Shown one piece after another: positions 17,757 to 27,824 of a DNA stretch of 64,000 nucleotides. This DNA comes from Alphaproteobacteria bacterium. GTDB taxonomy: Bacteria > Pseudomonadota > Alphaproteobacteria > JAQWUY01. The stretch covers positions 1 through 64,000 of the forward strand of contig JAQWUY010000031.1 of NCBI GenBank assembly GCA_029250225.1. Reading direction: 5' to 3'. Position numbers and translations under genes: made by a program. Every line of letters begins with the position of its first letter. The first letter of the stretch is position 1. The notes beneath the pieces were generated by a model, which saw nothing but the letters and a program-made list of their open reading frames with translations, was not told the DNA's origin and did not search any database.

Positions 17757-20700
17757 TTATATTTTTGATATTCCTAAATCTATGCTGTAAGAACCAATTT
17801 TAATATCTTCATATGTGTAATCAGATTGCACATCATCTTCTGATAAAACAATTACTAATTCACTTGCTAGAACTTCTGATTTAATAAAATCATTAAATTG
17901 ATTTACTACTTCAACTAATTCTTGTTGTAATTTGATTTTTAATGATATTCTATTACTTACATCTAGCTTCGCATCTTTACGAGCATTTTGTATTGCTCTT
18001 ACTAAATCTCGTGCTAATCCTTCTTGTTCTAGTTCTTTACTTATTTCTGTGTCTAGGATAACAACACCCATACCATTTTGCATTGTTTGGGCGGCCATTC
18101 CATCAGTTGTTTTCAATCTCATTGTGTAATCATCGCCTTGTAATTCAATCCCAGCAACTTCTACATTACCATTATCTAGATTTTTATAATTACCTGATTT
18201 AGATTCAATCATTACTTCTTTCATTTTTGAACCTAATCTTTTACCGATTTTTGGATTAACAACTAATTGCATATCACCGTATCTACTTAAATCAGAATCT
18301 ATTTTAATATCTTTAACATTTACTTCTTCTTTTAAGATATCACTAAATTCCTCTAAGCCGGCGTGATTTTCCACTACAACAGTCATTTTTTGTAATGGTT
18401 GACGAACTCTTAGCTTGTTTGCTTCACGAATCCCTAGTGCTGTTGAGCAAGTTTCACGGATAATATCCATTGTATTTATTAGATTCGTGTCATTTGGTAG
18501 CTCGTCGACATTTTCCCAATCGCTAAGGTGAACCGATTCTTGTCCTGTTAATTCAGTATAAATTTTTTCACTTAACATAGGTAAGAACGGAGCCGAAACT
18601 TTACATAATATCTCTATGACTGTGTATAGAGTATTAAATGCTTGTTGTTTACCATTCCAAAATCTTTCACGATTTCTGCGGATATACCAATTATTCATTG
18701 TTTCTAGAAATGCTTGTATCTCGGCCGTTGCACTTGCAAGTTGCAGATTGTCCATATGTTCTTCAACAGATTTCACTAGATTATGTGATTTTGATAAAAT
18801 ATATCTATCTAAAACATTGTCAGATGAATGAATTTTATGTGCTTTAATATTTTCAGCATTGGCATAAAGGGTAAAGAAATAATAAGCATTCCACATAGGA
18901 ATATTTATTTGCCTTACAGTTTGTCCTATTCCTGCACCTTTTAAGTCAATTGCTAAATCACCACCACTCATAAGTGGGCTTGATACCATATACCAACGCA
19001 TTGCATCGGAACCGTGTTTGTTAAACATATCGACTGGATCAGGATAGTTTTTTAATCTTTTTGATAATTTTTCATGTTTTTCATCTAAGACAACCCCGTG
19101 ACAAATGCAGTTTTTAAATGGTGCGCGCTCAAATAGGGCTGTTGACATTACCATTAATGTATAAAACCAACCGCGAGTTTGTGCAACATACTCAACAATA
19201 AAATCACCTGGGAAATTACTTTCAAACCAATCTTTGTTTTCAAAAGGATAGTGTACTTGTGCAAATGGCATTGAACCAGATTCAAACCAACAATCAAGAA
19301 CTGCTTCAACACGACGCATTGCAGACTTTCCTGTTGGGTCATCTGGATTTGGACGAGTTAATTCATCGATATGTGGACGGTGCAAGCTTTCAGGTCTTGT
19401 TCCAAAATCTTGTTCTAGTTCATCTATTGAGCCGTAAACATCAATTCTTGGGTATTTTGGATCGTCACTAATCCACACAGGAATCGGAGCACCCCAAAAT
19501 CTATCTCTTGAAATATTCCAATCTTTTGCATTTTCAAGCCATTTACCAAACTGTCCATCTTTGATATGTTCCGGTATCCAATTTATAGATTTGTTTAATT
19601 CAACCATTTTATCTTTGAATTCACTAACTTTTACATACCAACCATTAATTGCTTTATAAATTATTGGTTCATCTGTACGCCAACAATGTGGATAATTATG
19701 CAAGTATGTTTCAAATCGAATTAATTGCCCGCTCTCTCTTAATCTTCTAGCAATGTCTTTGTTAGTTTCAAATACATGTTTGCCTTCATAATCAGGGATT
19801 TCACTGGTAAACAAGCCTTTTGAATCAACAGGGACAACTAATTTAATTCCCGCTTCACGGCAGGCTTCCATATCAATTTCACCAAAACCAGGAGCCATAT
19901 GTACACAACCTGTACCTTCACCATCTTCTACCCAATCAACAGCTAAAATACGGAATGCATTTTCGTGATTTTCAAAATAATTAAATAATGGTGTGTATGT
20001 TTTACCACCTAATTCAGAACCTTTGATTGTTTTTATTTGCTTTAATCCTAGTTCTTCAATTTCTTTGCTGTATTTTGATATTGAACCAACAGAAAATATA
20101 TAACAGGCTTGTTCGTTTTCTAGGATTGCATATTCCATATTTTTACCTACCGCAAGAGCTAGGTTAGATGGTAATGTCCAAGGTGTTGTTGTCCAAGCAC
20201 ATATATATGTTGTTTTGTCCATACCATTTAATTTAAATCCAGCCGTGACAGTAGGGTCTTGGCGTTGACGAGTAGCATTATCCATTCTTATTTCAAAATT
20301 TGAAAGAGGACTTTCCACCGCCCAAGAATAAGGCACAACACGATAATCTTCGTAAATTAACCCTTTTTCCCATAATTCTTTAAATGCCCAAATAACTGAT
20401 TCCATATAACCGGAATCCATAGTTTTATATGAGTTTTTAAAATCAACCCAACGAGCAGAACGCGAAACATATTTTTCCCATTCATCAGTAAACCTAAGTA
20501 CAGATTTTTCACAATGTTTGTTAAATTTATCTATTCCGTAATCAAGTATTTCCAAGCGACCTGAAACTTTTAATTCTTTTTCAGATTGTAATTCAGCAGG
20601 TAATCCGTGTGTATCCCAACCAAAACGACGGTTTACTTTTTTCCCTTTCATTGTTTTATATCTTGGGATTATATCTTTCACATAACCTGTTACAAGGTGT

Positions 20701-20897
20701 CCATAATGTGGTAATCCATTTGCAAAAGGAGGGCCATCATAAAATACAAAATCGTTTCGTATCCCATCTATCTTTGATGGACGATTATCAATAGACTTCT
20801 GAAAAGTGTTGTTTTTTTCCCAGTAAGATAATATTTCTTCTTCTAGTTTAGGAAAACTTATTGATGAAGGAACTTGTTTATAATGTTTTTTTGTCAT
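17757..20897 (-). CDS. ileS: isoleucyl-tRNA synthetase, long (type 2) form
   Basis: A 1046-residue class I synthetase that charges tRNA-Ile. The HIGH-type motif is HYGH (residues 64-67, in ANGLPHYGHLVTGY), and the second signature is KLSKR at about residue 610 rather than KMSKS. Length, KLSKR and the long C-terminal domain ending in LGISKI are features of the eukaryote-like type 2 IleRS, which lacks the C-terminal zinc finger and is generally insensitive to mupirocin. It has the CP1 editing domain. It converges with atpF and lies 179 nt from the divergent tRNA-Ile(GAU) gene, its own substrate. Confidence 0.96.
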   Translation of the reverse strand: MTKKHYKQVPSSISFPKLEEEILSYWEKNNTFQKSIDNRPSKIDGIRNDFVFYDGPPFANGLPHYGHLVTGYVKDIIPRYKTMKGKKVNRRFGWDTHGLPAELQSEKELKVSGRLEILDYGIDKFNKHCEKSVLRFTDEWEKYVSRSARWVDFKNSYKTMDSGYMESVIWAFKELWEKGLIYEDYRVVPYSWAVESPLSNFEIRMDNATRQRQDPTVTAGFKLNGMDKTTYICAWTTTPWTLPSNLALAVGKNMEYAILENEQACYIFSVGSISKYSKEIEELGLKQIKTIKGSELGGKTYTPLFNYFENHENAFRILAVDWVEDGEGTGCVHMAPGFGEIDMEACREAGIKLVVPVDSKGLFTSEIPDYEGKHVFETNKDIARRLRESGQLIRFETYLHNYPHCWRTDEPIIYKAINGWYVKVSEFKDKMVELNKSINWIPEHIKDGQFGKWLENAKDWNISRDRFWGAPIPVWISDDPKYPRIDVYGSIDELEQDFGTRPESLHRPHIDELTRPNPDDPTGKSAMRRVEAVLDCWFESGSMPFAQVHYPFENKDWFESNFPGDFIVEYVAQTRGWFYTLMVMSTALFERAPFKNCICHGVVLDEKHEKLSKRLKNYPDPVDMFNKHGSDAMRWYMVSSPLMSGGDLAIDLKGAGIGQTVRQINIPMWNAYYFFTLYANAENIKAHKIHSSDNVLDRYILSKSHNLVKSVEEHMDNLQLASATAEIQAFLETMNNWYIRRNRERFWNGKQQAFNTLYTVIEILCKVSAPFLPMLSEKIYTELTGQESVHLSDWENVDELPNDTNLINTMDIIRETCSTALGIREANKLRVRQPLQKMTVVVENHAGLEEFSDILKEEVNVKDIKIDSDLSRYGDMQLVVNPKIGKRLGSKMKEVMIESKSGNYKNLDNGNVEVAGIELQGDDYTMRLKTTDGMAAQTMQNGMGVVILDTEISKELEQEGLARDLVRAIQNARKDAKLDVSNRISLKIKLQQELVEVVNQFNDFIKSEVLASELVIVLSEDDVQSDYTYEDIKIGSYSIDLGISKI

Positions 20898-21030
20898 TTA
20901 TGTTGTTTACCATTATTTTTTATTTTATAATTTGTTTTGAAATAATAAGACATAGTACAGTATTTATGTCATTAATTCTAGTATTTTTGTAAAAAATATA
21001 AAAACTTTTCAATAAAAATTATTTTTAGTA

Positions 21031-21059
21031 TTGACTAGTTGCTAAAATCTATATATAAA
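21031..21059 (+). promoter_or_regulatory. promoter of tRNA-Ile
   Basis: TTGACT (21031-21036), 17-nt spacer, TATAAA (21054-21059), about 18 nt before the tRNA 5' end. Close to the sigma70 consensus and repeated at other tRNA genes of the window. Confidence 0.75.
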
Positions 21060-21076
21060 ACGCAAATATAGATTAT

Positions 21077-21153
<77 letters not shown>

Positions 21154-21157
21154 CTTT

Positions 21158-21187
21158 AAACCCTAGGAAATACCTAGGGTTTTTTTA
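21158..21187 (+). terminator. terminator after tRNA-Ile
   Basis: 10-bp perfect stem AAACCCTAGG/CCTAGGGTTT with loop AAATA, followed by a T-run. Confidence 0.85.
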
Positions 21188-21215
21188 TTGCTGTATAGTT
21201 TTATAAAATATTATT

Positions 21216-22751
21216 TTAATAATTTGTATCAGGCATAGAGTCTTTTTTGTTTTTTATAAACTCTTGCAACTTATTATCGATTTCAGTGTCTAGCTCTGGT
21301 GCTTGATATGATGCTAGTAATTCTTTTTTGCGTTCATTTGCACGCATTTCAAGAGTTTTTTCGCCTTCTGATTCCCATTGCTCAAAACTATTTGAATCTG
21401 ATGATGTATAGTTGTAAAAAGCAGTACGGAAATTATTTTGAGTATGAGTACAGCCCAAGAAATGTTTTCCAACTCCTACTTCTTGCCACGAACCAATACC
21501 ACATCCATTATCAGACATATCAGGCCCATTCAAGAATTTCATATATCCTTGTGTTTGTTCGGCATCCATAATAAATTTTTCAAAACTCATTACCAATCCA
21601 CCTTCTAGCCAACCGTGCGAATGCAACATAAAGTTAACACCGGCATTTGTTGCACTTGTTAAAGTATTTGTTGCTTCGTATGCTGATTGTGCATCAGGTA
21701 ATTTAGATGCATTTAAACCACCGCCAGAACGAAACGGAATTTTTAATGTTCTTGCTACTTGTGCCGCACCATACAATATCAATGAACTTTCAGGGCCACC
21801 AAAGGAAGGCGCACCTGTTTGTAGATTAGTTGTCGATGCAAAAGTTCCAAACACAACAGGCGCACCTTTGCGAACAAGTTGTGTTAATGCCATTCCGGCC
21901 ATCGCTTCGGCCACGATTTGTGTTAATGTCGCAACAACAGTAACAGGAGACATCGCCCCAGCTAATATAAAGGGTGAAATAATACAGGCTTGATTATTTT
22001 TTGCATATACTTTTAGCGCACCTAGCATAGTATCGTCATACACCATCGGTGAATTTGCATTAATTAAGTTAATTACTACACAATTTTGATCAACAAAATC
22101 TTCGCCAAATAATATTTTACACATATCAACAGTATCTTGTGCCCTTTGCGGAGCAGTTACCGAACCCATAAAAGGCTTGTCTGAATATTTCATATGCGAA
22201 TAAACCATATCTAAGTGTCGTTTATTAACTACTATGTCAGTTGGTTCACAGACTGTACCACCGCTGTGATTACAACCTGGTAACATATAGGCTAATTTAA
22301 CAAGATTTTGGAAATCTGCAATAGTTGCATATCTGCGACCGTTTTCTAAATCTCTAACAAAAGGGGAACCGTATGCCGGAACATAAACAGTATTTTTACC
22401 ACCAATTTTTACATTTCGTTTCGGATTTCTAGCGTGTTGAATAAATTCCGACGGAGCTGTCTTTAATATTTCTCTTAGCATTCCTTTTTTAAATCTTACT
22501 CGATTATTTTCAATGCTAGCACCAGCTTTTTCCCATATTTCAAGTACTTCACTATCATCGCGAAAATCTATGCCGACTTCTTCTAGTAAAACTTCTGCAT
22601 CATTAATAATTTTATTAATTTGTTCATTTGAATAAGGTTCAAAGAAGTTAATCTTTCTTTCAGCATAAGCTGGGTATTCGTTTAAGTTTTTTGTTTTTTC
22701 ACGACCGCTTCTTCCACCACCACGACGAGATCTTCTTTCTCTTTCAATCAT
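21216..22751 (-). CDS. MttB-like trimethylamine/betaine methyltransferase family protein
   Basis: A 511-residue member of the MttB superfamily, TIM-barrel enzymes that demethylate quaternary or tertiary amines and transfer the methyl to a corrinoid protein. Recognisable blocks include VLLEEVGIDFRDDSEVLEIW, YVPAYGSPFVRDLENGRRYAT, GAPVVFGTFASTTNLQTGAPSFGGPE and GLNASKLPDAQSAYEA, split here for brevity. There is no in-frame amber codon, so it is the non-pyrrolysine type, whose characterised members include glycine betaine methyltransferase MtgB. The first 25 residues are Arg/Gly-rich. It diverges from the DMGDH-like gene, suggesting a shared role in methylamine use. No corrinoid protein is visible here, so the methyl acceptor is uncertain. 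Confidence 0.88.
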   Translation of the reverse strand: MIERERRSRRGGGRSGREKTKNLNEYPAYAERKINFFEPYSNEQINKIINDAEVLLEEVGIDFRDDSEVLEIWEKAGASIENNRVRFKKGMLREILKTAPSEFIQHARNPKRNVKIGGKNTVYVPAYGSPFVRDLENGRRYATIADFQNLVKLAYMLPGCNHSGGTVCEPTDIVVNKRHLDMVYSHMKYSDKPFMGSVTAPQRAQDTVDMCKILFGEDFVDQNCVVINLINANSPMVYDDTMLGALKVYAKNNQACIISPFILAGAMSPVTVVATLTQIVAEAMAGMALTQLVRKGAPVVFGTFASTTNLQTGAPSFGGPESSLILYGAAQVARTLKIPFRSGGGLNASKLPDAQSAYEATNTLTSATNAGVNFMLHSHGWLEGGLVMSFEKFIMDAEQTQGYMKFLNGPDMSDNGCGIGSWQEVGVGKHFLGCTHTQNNFRTAFYNYTSSDSNSFEQWESEGEKTLEMRANERKKELLASYQAPELDTEIDNKLQEFIKNKKDSMPDTNY

Positions 22752-22940
22752 TTTGCCCCCTTATCAAAATTTTTTTAAATTACATAACTAATTATTTTTT
22801 AGTTAAAATTTATTCTTTATGCAATATCTTATATAACAATAATAATTTTTGTTCCTTTTTTGAGATATAAAATGTCGTTTTTTATTATTCTAAAAAACAA
22901 AATAGTTTTAAAAAATATTTTTTTTTGATAGTTTATATTC

Positions 22941-22952
22941 GTAAAATTTTAC
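22941..22952. promoter_or_regulatory. candidate operator palindrome in the mttB/DMGDH divergent region
   Basis: Perfect 12-bp palindrome GTAAAATTTTAC in the 249-nt gap between the two divergent genes, about 50 nt before the DMGDH start, with a nearby imperfect repeat (ATAGTTTATA / TACAAACTAT at 22928 and 22950). AT-rich palindromes arise easily by chance in this genome. Confidence 0.3.
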
Positions 22953-23000
22953 AAACTATTCATTTTAAATTTACAATCATAATTTTTTTACAGGGGTACT

Positions 23001-25463
23001 ATGATGACTATTAAAAATCAAGCAAGAGCAGTTGTAATTGGTGGTGGAGTTGTTGGAGCTTCAATATTATATCATTTAACAAAATATAAAGGGTTCGAGG
23101 ATTCTGTGTTATTAGAAAGAACAGAATTAACAGCCGGCTCAACTTGGCATGCGGCGGGTTTATTGCCATTATTTAATATGTCGTATACCGTTGGTAAAAT
23201 ACATAAAAATACCATTGATTTATATAAATCACTAGAAAAAGAAACCGGACAAGAAGTTTCATTCCGTCAAACCGGTAATTTAAGATTAGCGACAAATCAA
23301 GATCGTATGGATGAATACAAAAAATATGTCGGCACGGCAAATACACTAGGGGTGCCTTTTGAATTAATTACACCTAGTGAAGTTAAAAAATTATGGCCTT
23401 TGGCAGAAGTTGATGATTTAGTTGGTGCTTTGTATCACCCAACTGATGGACACGTAGCACCAGTTGATGTAACACAAGCATTGGCAAAAGGCGCTAGAAG
23501 TCGTGGCGGGACTATACATTTATATACAGAAGTTGTTGATATTAAACAAAAAGCAAATGATGAATGGGAAGTTTTTTATAAAACTCGCGATGGTGAGCAA
23601 GGCTCTATTACTTGTGAGCATGTTATTTCAGCAACTGGTAATTATGCAAGACAAACGGCAAGTATGGTCGGGCAAAGAATACCTGTGATACCAGTTGAAC
23701 ATCAATATATCGTTACAGATGAAGTTCCAGAACTTGCACAATATCGTGAACAGGGTAATAAAGAATTACCTGTGTTAAGAGAATCTGATGCTCAGTATTA
23801 TTTACGCGAAGAGCGTCGAGGTTATATATTGGGTCCATATGAAAAAGGCGCTCCGGCAAGGTTTGAAGATGGTGTTCCTGAAACATTTGGAAAAGAATTG
23901 TTTCCAGGTGATTTGGAAAGACTTATGCCACATGTAGAAGCAGCGATGAAGCGAGTTCCATCTTTTAGTTCTGCTGGTGTAAAAGATATCATTAACGGGC
24001 CTATTGCATATACACCAGATGGAAATCCGGTTGTTGGTGAAGCTTATGGGCTTAAAAATTTCTGGTTTGCCGAAGGTTTTAGTTTTGGTGTGACAGCCGC
24101 AGGTGGGGTTGGGCATTATTTATCTGAATTAATTACCCAAGGTGACACAGATTTAGATTTTAATCCAATTTCTCCTTTAAGATTTGGTGACTTTGCAGGC
24201 AGAAATTATTCTATTGTTAAAAATGAAGAATGTTATGATCATGTATTTATAACACATTTCGAAGATGAAGAGCGTCCGGCAGGCCGTCCATTAAAAACAA
24301 CACCTGTTTATGATAAGTTAAAAATGATGGGTGCTTGTTTTGGTGCTAGATATGGTTGGGAAAGACCTAATTGGTTTGCACCTAAGGGGGTAGAGCCGAA
24401 AGATATTAATTCATTCAGACGAACAAATTATCGTCCATATGTTGCCCAAGAATGCTTAGCAATGCGCGATTCCGCGGGTTTAATGGATTTATCCGGATTT
24501 ACAAAATTTGAAATTACGGGTGATAAGTCTCACGAATGGCTAGATAGTGTTGTTGCAAGTAGGGTTCCAACCAAGAACGGTCGTTCATCGCTTGCTTATA
24601 TTCTTGATAAAACAGGTGGTGTAAAGCACGAATGGACTATTACTAAAATATCAGACAATCATTATTATATTGTTTCTGGTGCTGGAATGGAAAGAATTGA
24701 TGAGGATTTTATCAAAAGGAATATTCCAACTGATGGTTCTGCAACATATAGAAATGTCACAACACAATACGGGGTATTTGTCTTGGCGGGGCCGAATTCA
24801 AGGAAAATACTTGAAAAAGTAACTAATACTGATGTTTCTAATGATGCGTTTAAATGGCTTACTCAACAAACTATTGAAGTTGGATATGCTCCTGATGTAA
24901 GGGCAATGCGTGTAAACTTTATTGGTGAATTAGGTTGGGAATTGCATCACCCGATAGAATATCAAAATCATATTTTTGACAAGATTTGGGAAGCTGGACA
25001 AGAATTTGATTTGAGATTAGTTGGGATTCGTGCTATGGAGTCTATGCGTATTGAAAAATCATATAGAATGCCAGGACACGAATTAACTCGTGAATATTCT
25101 GCATTGGAAGCAGGCTTGGATCGTTTTATTGATATGAATAAAGATTTTGTTGGTAAAAAAGCATTGCAAAAACAACAGACAGAAGGTTTAAAAAAGAAAT
25201 TAGTTCAAATGGAAGTGTTTGGATTACAAGATCGAGATACAGGCCCTAATGAACCTATATTTGATGGTGAAAAATTAGTAGGGCGTGCCGCATCAGGTGC
25301 TTATGGACACAGAACTGATAGAGCATTTTCAATGTGTTATTTAGAATCTAAATATGTTAGTATAGGCACAGAATTAGAAATCGAAATACTGGGAGATAAA
25401 TTTAAAGCAATAGTTGTTGAAGAAAGTCCGTATGACACTAAAAACGAAAGGCTGAGAGGATAA
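23001..25463 (+). CDS. dimethylglycine dehydrogenase-like FAD/GcvT protein
   Basis: An 820-residue two-part enzyme: an N-terminal FAD-dependent amine oxidase (about 1-390; dinucleotide motif VVIGGGVVGASILYHL) and a C-terminal GcvT-like, tetrahydrofolate-binding domain (about 430-815). The motif GSTWHAAGLLP near residue 46 corresponds to the histidine that covalently binds FAD in mammalian dimethylglycine and sarcosine dehydrogenases. It is expected to oxidise an N-methylated glycine derivative, give the one-carbon unit to tetrahydrofolate and pass electrons to ETF. etfB follows after 7 nt, which supports this. Substrate could be dimethylglycine, sarcosine or a relative. Ribosome-binding site AGGGG precedes two adjacent ATG codons. 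Confidence 0.93.
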   Translation: MMTIKNQARAVVIGGGVVGASILYHLTKYKGFEDSVLLERTELTAGSTWHAAGLLPLFNMSYTVGKIHKNTIDLYKSLEKETGQEVSFRQTGNLRLATNQDRMDEYKKYVGTANTLGVPFELITPSEVKKLWPLAEVDDLVGALYHPTDGHVAPVDVTQALAKGARSRGGTIHLYTEVVDIKQKANDEWEVFYKTRDGEQGSITCEHVISATGNYARQTASMVGQRIPVIPVEHQYIVTDEVPELAQYREQGNKELPVLRESDAQYYLREERRGYILGPYEKGAPARFEDGVPETFGKELFPGDLERLMPHVEAAMKRVPSFSSAGVKDIINGPIAYTPDGNPVVGEAYGLKNFWFAEGFSFGVTAAGGVGHYLSELITQGDTDLDFNPISPLRFGDFAGRNYSIVKNEECYDHVFITHFEDEERPAGRPLKTTPVYDKLKMMGACFGARYGWERPNWFAPKGVEPKDINSFRRTNYRPYVAQECLAMRDSAGLMDLSGFTKFEITGDKSHEWLDSVVASRVPTKNGRSSLAYILDKTGGVKHEWTITKISDNHYYIVSGAGMERIDEDFIKRNIPTDGSATYRNVTTQYGVFVLAGPNSRKILEKVTNTDVSNDAFKWLTQQTIEVGYAPDVRAMRVNFIGELGWELHHPIEYQNHIFDKIWEAGQEFDLRLVGIRAMESMRIEKSYRMPGHELTREYSALEAGLDRFIDMNKDFVGKKALQKQQTEGLKKKLVQMEVFGLQDRDTGPNEPIFDGEKLVGRAASGAYGHRTDRAFSMCYLESKYVSIGTELEIEILGDKFKAIVVEESPYDTKNERLRG

Positions 25464-25470
25464 GAGTATT

Positions 25471-26220
25471 ATGAGAGTAATTGTGCCGATTAAAAAAGTT
25501 ATTGATTCGAATATGCAAATTCGTATTAAGGCTGATAAAACAGGCATAGAAGATTCAGGTGTAAAAATGGCTATGAATCCATTTTGTGAAATTGCACTAG
25601 AAGAAGCTATTAGATTAAAAGAAGCAGGTAAAGCAACAGAAGTTGTCGCTGTTTGTGTTGGCAATCAAAAAAGTGAAGATGTTTTGAGGTCGGCCTTTGC
25701 GATGGGTGCTGATCGTTGTATTTTAATTGTTACAGAAAATAAAATTGAACCTATTGATGTAGCAAAAACTATTGCAACAGTTGCAAGGCACGAAACACCA
25801 GGTTTGATAATAACAGGAAAACAAACCATTGATGATGATAATAATCAAACTGGACAAATGATTTCAGCATTGCTTGGGTGGCCACAAATTACTTTTGCTT
25901 CGGAAATTTCATTAGAAAATGATAAAATAATATCTAGGCGAGAAATTGATGGCGGTGCGCAGAAAGTCGAATCTAAGTTACCCGCTGTAATTACTGCTGA
26001 TTTAAGGCTTAATGAGCCGAGGTATGCATCATTGCCTAATATAATGAAAGCTAAGAAAAGAACTATTGAATCTGCTACCATAGAACAAATGGGCATAGAA
26101 ACTAAATCTCGTATCAAGATTATAAATATAGAAGAGCCTCCACAACGCAAAGCTGGTGTCAAGGTTAGCGATGTAAAAGAATTGATTGAGAAATTAAAAA
26201 ATGAAGCGAAGGTGATATAA
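25471..26220 (+). CDS. etfB: electron transfer flavoprotein beta subunit
   Basis: A 249-residue ETF beta subunit, which holds AMP and contacts partner dehydrogenases. Typical stretches are MRVIVPIKKVIDSN at the start, MAMNPFCEIALEEAIRLKE, and the family signature VESKLPAVITADLRLNEPRYASLPNIMKAK (quoted here as VITADLRLNEPRYASL). It lies 7 nt after the DMGDH-like gene and overlaps etfA by one base (TAATG), so the three genes are almost surely one transcript. ETF receives electrons from acyl-CoA and amine dehydrogenases and hands them to ETF-QO, which is encoded at 6055. Confidence 0.97.
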   Translation: MRVIVPIKKVIDSNMQIRIKADKTGIEDSGVKMAMNPFCEIALEEAIRLKEAGKATEVVAVCVGNQKSEDVLRSAFAMGADRCILIVTENKIEPIDVAKTIATVARHETPGLIITGKQTIDDDNNQTGQMISALLGWPQITFASEISLENDKIISRREIDGGAQKVESKLPAVITADLRLNEPRYASLPNIMKAKKRTIESATIEQMGIETKSRIKIINIEEPPQRKAGVKVSDVKELIEKLKNEAKVI

Positions 26221-27143
26221 TGAGTGTATTAGTAATTGCTGAATATTGTTCAGAAGGATTAAAATCTGCTACATTAAATGCTATTAGTGCTGGTTTACAG
26301 TTAGGTAAAGTTGACGTTCTAGTTGTCGGTTATGATGTTAAATCAGTTGCACAAGAAGTATCAAAAGCACAAGGTATAGAAAAAGTTATATTAGTTGATG
26401 ATAAAATTTATGAAGGCGGTGTAGCAGAAAATATTTCGTTGTTGGTTGCTGATATGGCTGATGATTATACTCATATTTTAGCACCTGCGACAACTATTGG
26501 TAAGAGTGTTATACCAAGAATAGCAGTATTAAAAGATTGTCAGGCTATTTCTGAGATTACTGAAATAATATCTGAAAAATCGTTTAAAAGGCCTATTTAT
26601 GCCGGTAATGCTATTATAACTATTGAAACAAGTGATGAAAAAGTGTTTGCTACAATCCGTAGCACTGCTTTTGAAGCTGTTGAATTATCTTCATCTAGTA
26701 GTATAGAGGAAAAGCCGGCGGGCACTGATACTGCTTTAACAAAATTCATTTCTTCTGAATTGGTTAAATCAGATCGTCCGGAATTAACATCTGCTAAAAC
26801 AATTATATCTGGTGGGCGTGCAATTAGTAGTGCTGAAAGTTTCGCTTTAATTGGTAAAATTGCTGATAAGTTAGGTGGGGCTGTTGGTGCATCTAGGGCT
26901 GCTGTTGATTCAGGTTTTGCATCTAATGATTGCCAAGTTGGACAAACGGGTAAAGTAGTTGCTCCTGATTTATACATAGCTGTTGGTATATCTGGTGCTA
27001 TTCAACATTTAGCTGGTATGAAAGATTCAAAAATAATTGTTGCTATTAATAATGATAAAGATGCTCCGATCTTTCAAGTTGCTGATTACGCTTTAGAGCA
27101 AGATTTGTTTGAAGTATTACCTGAATTAGAACAATCTTTATAG
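26220..27143 (+). CDS. etfA: electron transfer flavoprotein alpha subunit
   Basis: A 307-residue ETF alpha subunit carrying the FAD. The C-terminal FAD-binding domain shows VDSGFASNDCQVGQTGKVV and PDLYIAVGISGAIQHLAGM with the conserved Gln-x-Gly and SGAIQH segments, ending with the usual INNDKDAPIFQVADY. It starts on the last base of the etfB stop. Together they form the soluble heterodimer that links the DMGDH-like enzyme to the membrane quinone pool. Confidence 0.97.
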   Translation: MSVLVIAEYCSEGLKSATLNAISAGLQLGKVDVLVVGYDVKSVAQEVSKAQGIEKVILVDDKIYEGGVAENISLLVADMADDYTHILAPATTIGKSVIPRIAVLKDCQAISEITEIISEKSFKRPIYAGNAIITIETSDEKVFATIRSTAFEAVELSSSSSIEEKPAGTDTALTKFISSELVKSDRPELTSAKTIISGGRAISSAESFALIGKIADKLGGAVGASRAAVDSGFASNDCQVGQTGKVVAPDLYIAVGISGAIQHLAGMKDSKIIVAINNDKDAPIFQVADYALEQDLFEVLPELEQSL

Positions 27144-27150
27144 TATTTGT

Positions 27151-27801
27151 ATGAAACTTTTTGTATATGAACATTGTCCTTATTGTATTCGTCCCAGAGT
27201 TGTTTTGGGATACAAGAATATAGGCTGTGATATTGAATATTTATTAGATAATGATATAGACGGCCATATGGAAAAAATAGGGGCTAAACAAGTTCCAATC
27301 TTGCAAAAAGAAGATAAATCTTATATGACAGAAAGCCTTGATATCGTAGATTATCTTGATAATTTAAATGCTAACCCTATATTTACAAAAACAAATGGAC
27401 GAAATGATATTGAGAAAATATTTTCTGAAATGAGTAGTGAGTACAGAACATTAATTTTTTCGTATGTACAATGTGCTAGTTTAGGTGAATTTGCAACTGA
27501 TGAGGCAAGGCAATACTTTATTAAGCGTTATTTAAAGCATATTAACCTTGATAATGTGAATGAGGCGATTGAGTTACGAGAAAAACACAAAGAAAAAGTC
27601 GAAAATACATTAAAAAAATTAGAAAAGTGTATTTATTCTAAAAAACATATTTCTGATTGTGGTTTATCTATGGATGATGTTATTTATTTTGCAAATTTAC
27701 AAAGAATGTTAATTGTTCCAGATTTGAATATACCTTTAAAGATATCTGAATATATGGAGTATCAATTATCGAAAAATAATTGTAATATAAAATATATATA
27801 A
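27151..27801 (+). CDS. grxB: glutaredoxin 2
   Basis: A 216-residue GST-fold glutaredoxin. The N-terminal thioredoxin domain begins MKLFVYEHCPYCIRPRVV with the CPYC redox pair (Cys9, Cys12) and has the TxSxxI-type glutathione site MTESLDIVDYLD. The C-terminal helical domain (about 90-216) follows the Grx2 layout, unlike the short one-domain glutaredoxins. It reduces glutathione mixed disulfides. It is 7 nt downstream of etfA and probably cotranscribed, although no functional link to ETF is known to me; the ribosome-binding site is weak. Confidence 0.88.
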   Translation: MKLFVYEHCPYCIRPRVVLGYKNIGCDIEYLLDNDIDGHMEKIGAKQVPILQKEDKSYMTESLDIVDYLDNLNANPIFTKTNGRNDIEKIFSEMSSEYRTLIFSYVQCASLGEFATDEARQYFIKRYLKHINLDNVNEAIELREKHKEKVENTLKKLEKCIYSKKHISDCGLSMDDVIYFANLQRMLIVPDLNIPLKISEYMEYQLSKNNCNIKYI

Positions 27802-27824
27802 TTTTTGGAAATTGCGAGGCAGTT

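Noticed and set aside
21216-22751. Pyrrolysine-containing MttB
   Set aside because: There is no in-frame TAG; the gene is a continuous frame, so it belongs to the non-pyrrolysine branch.
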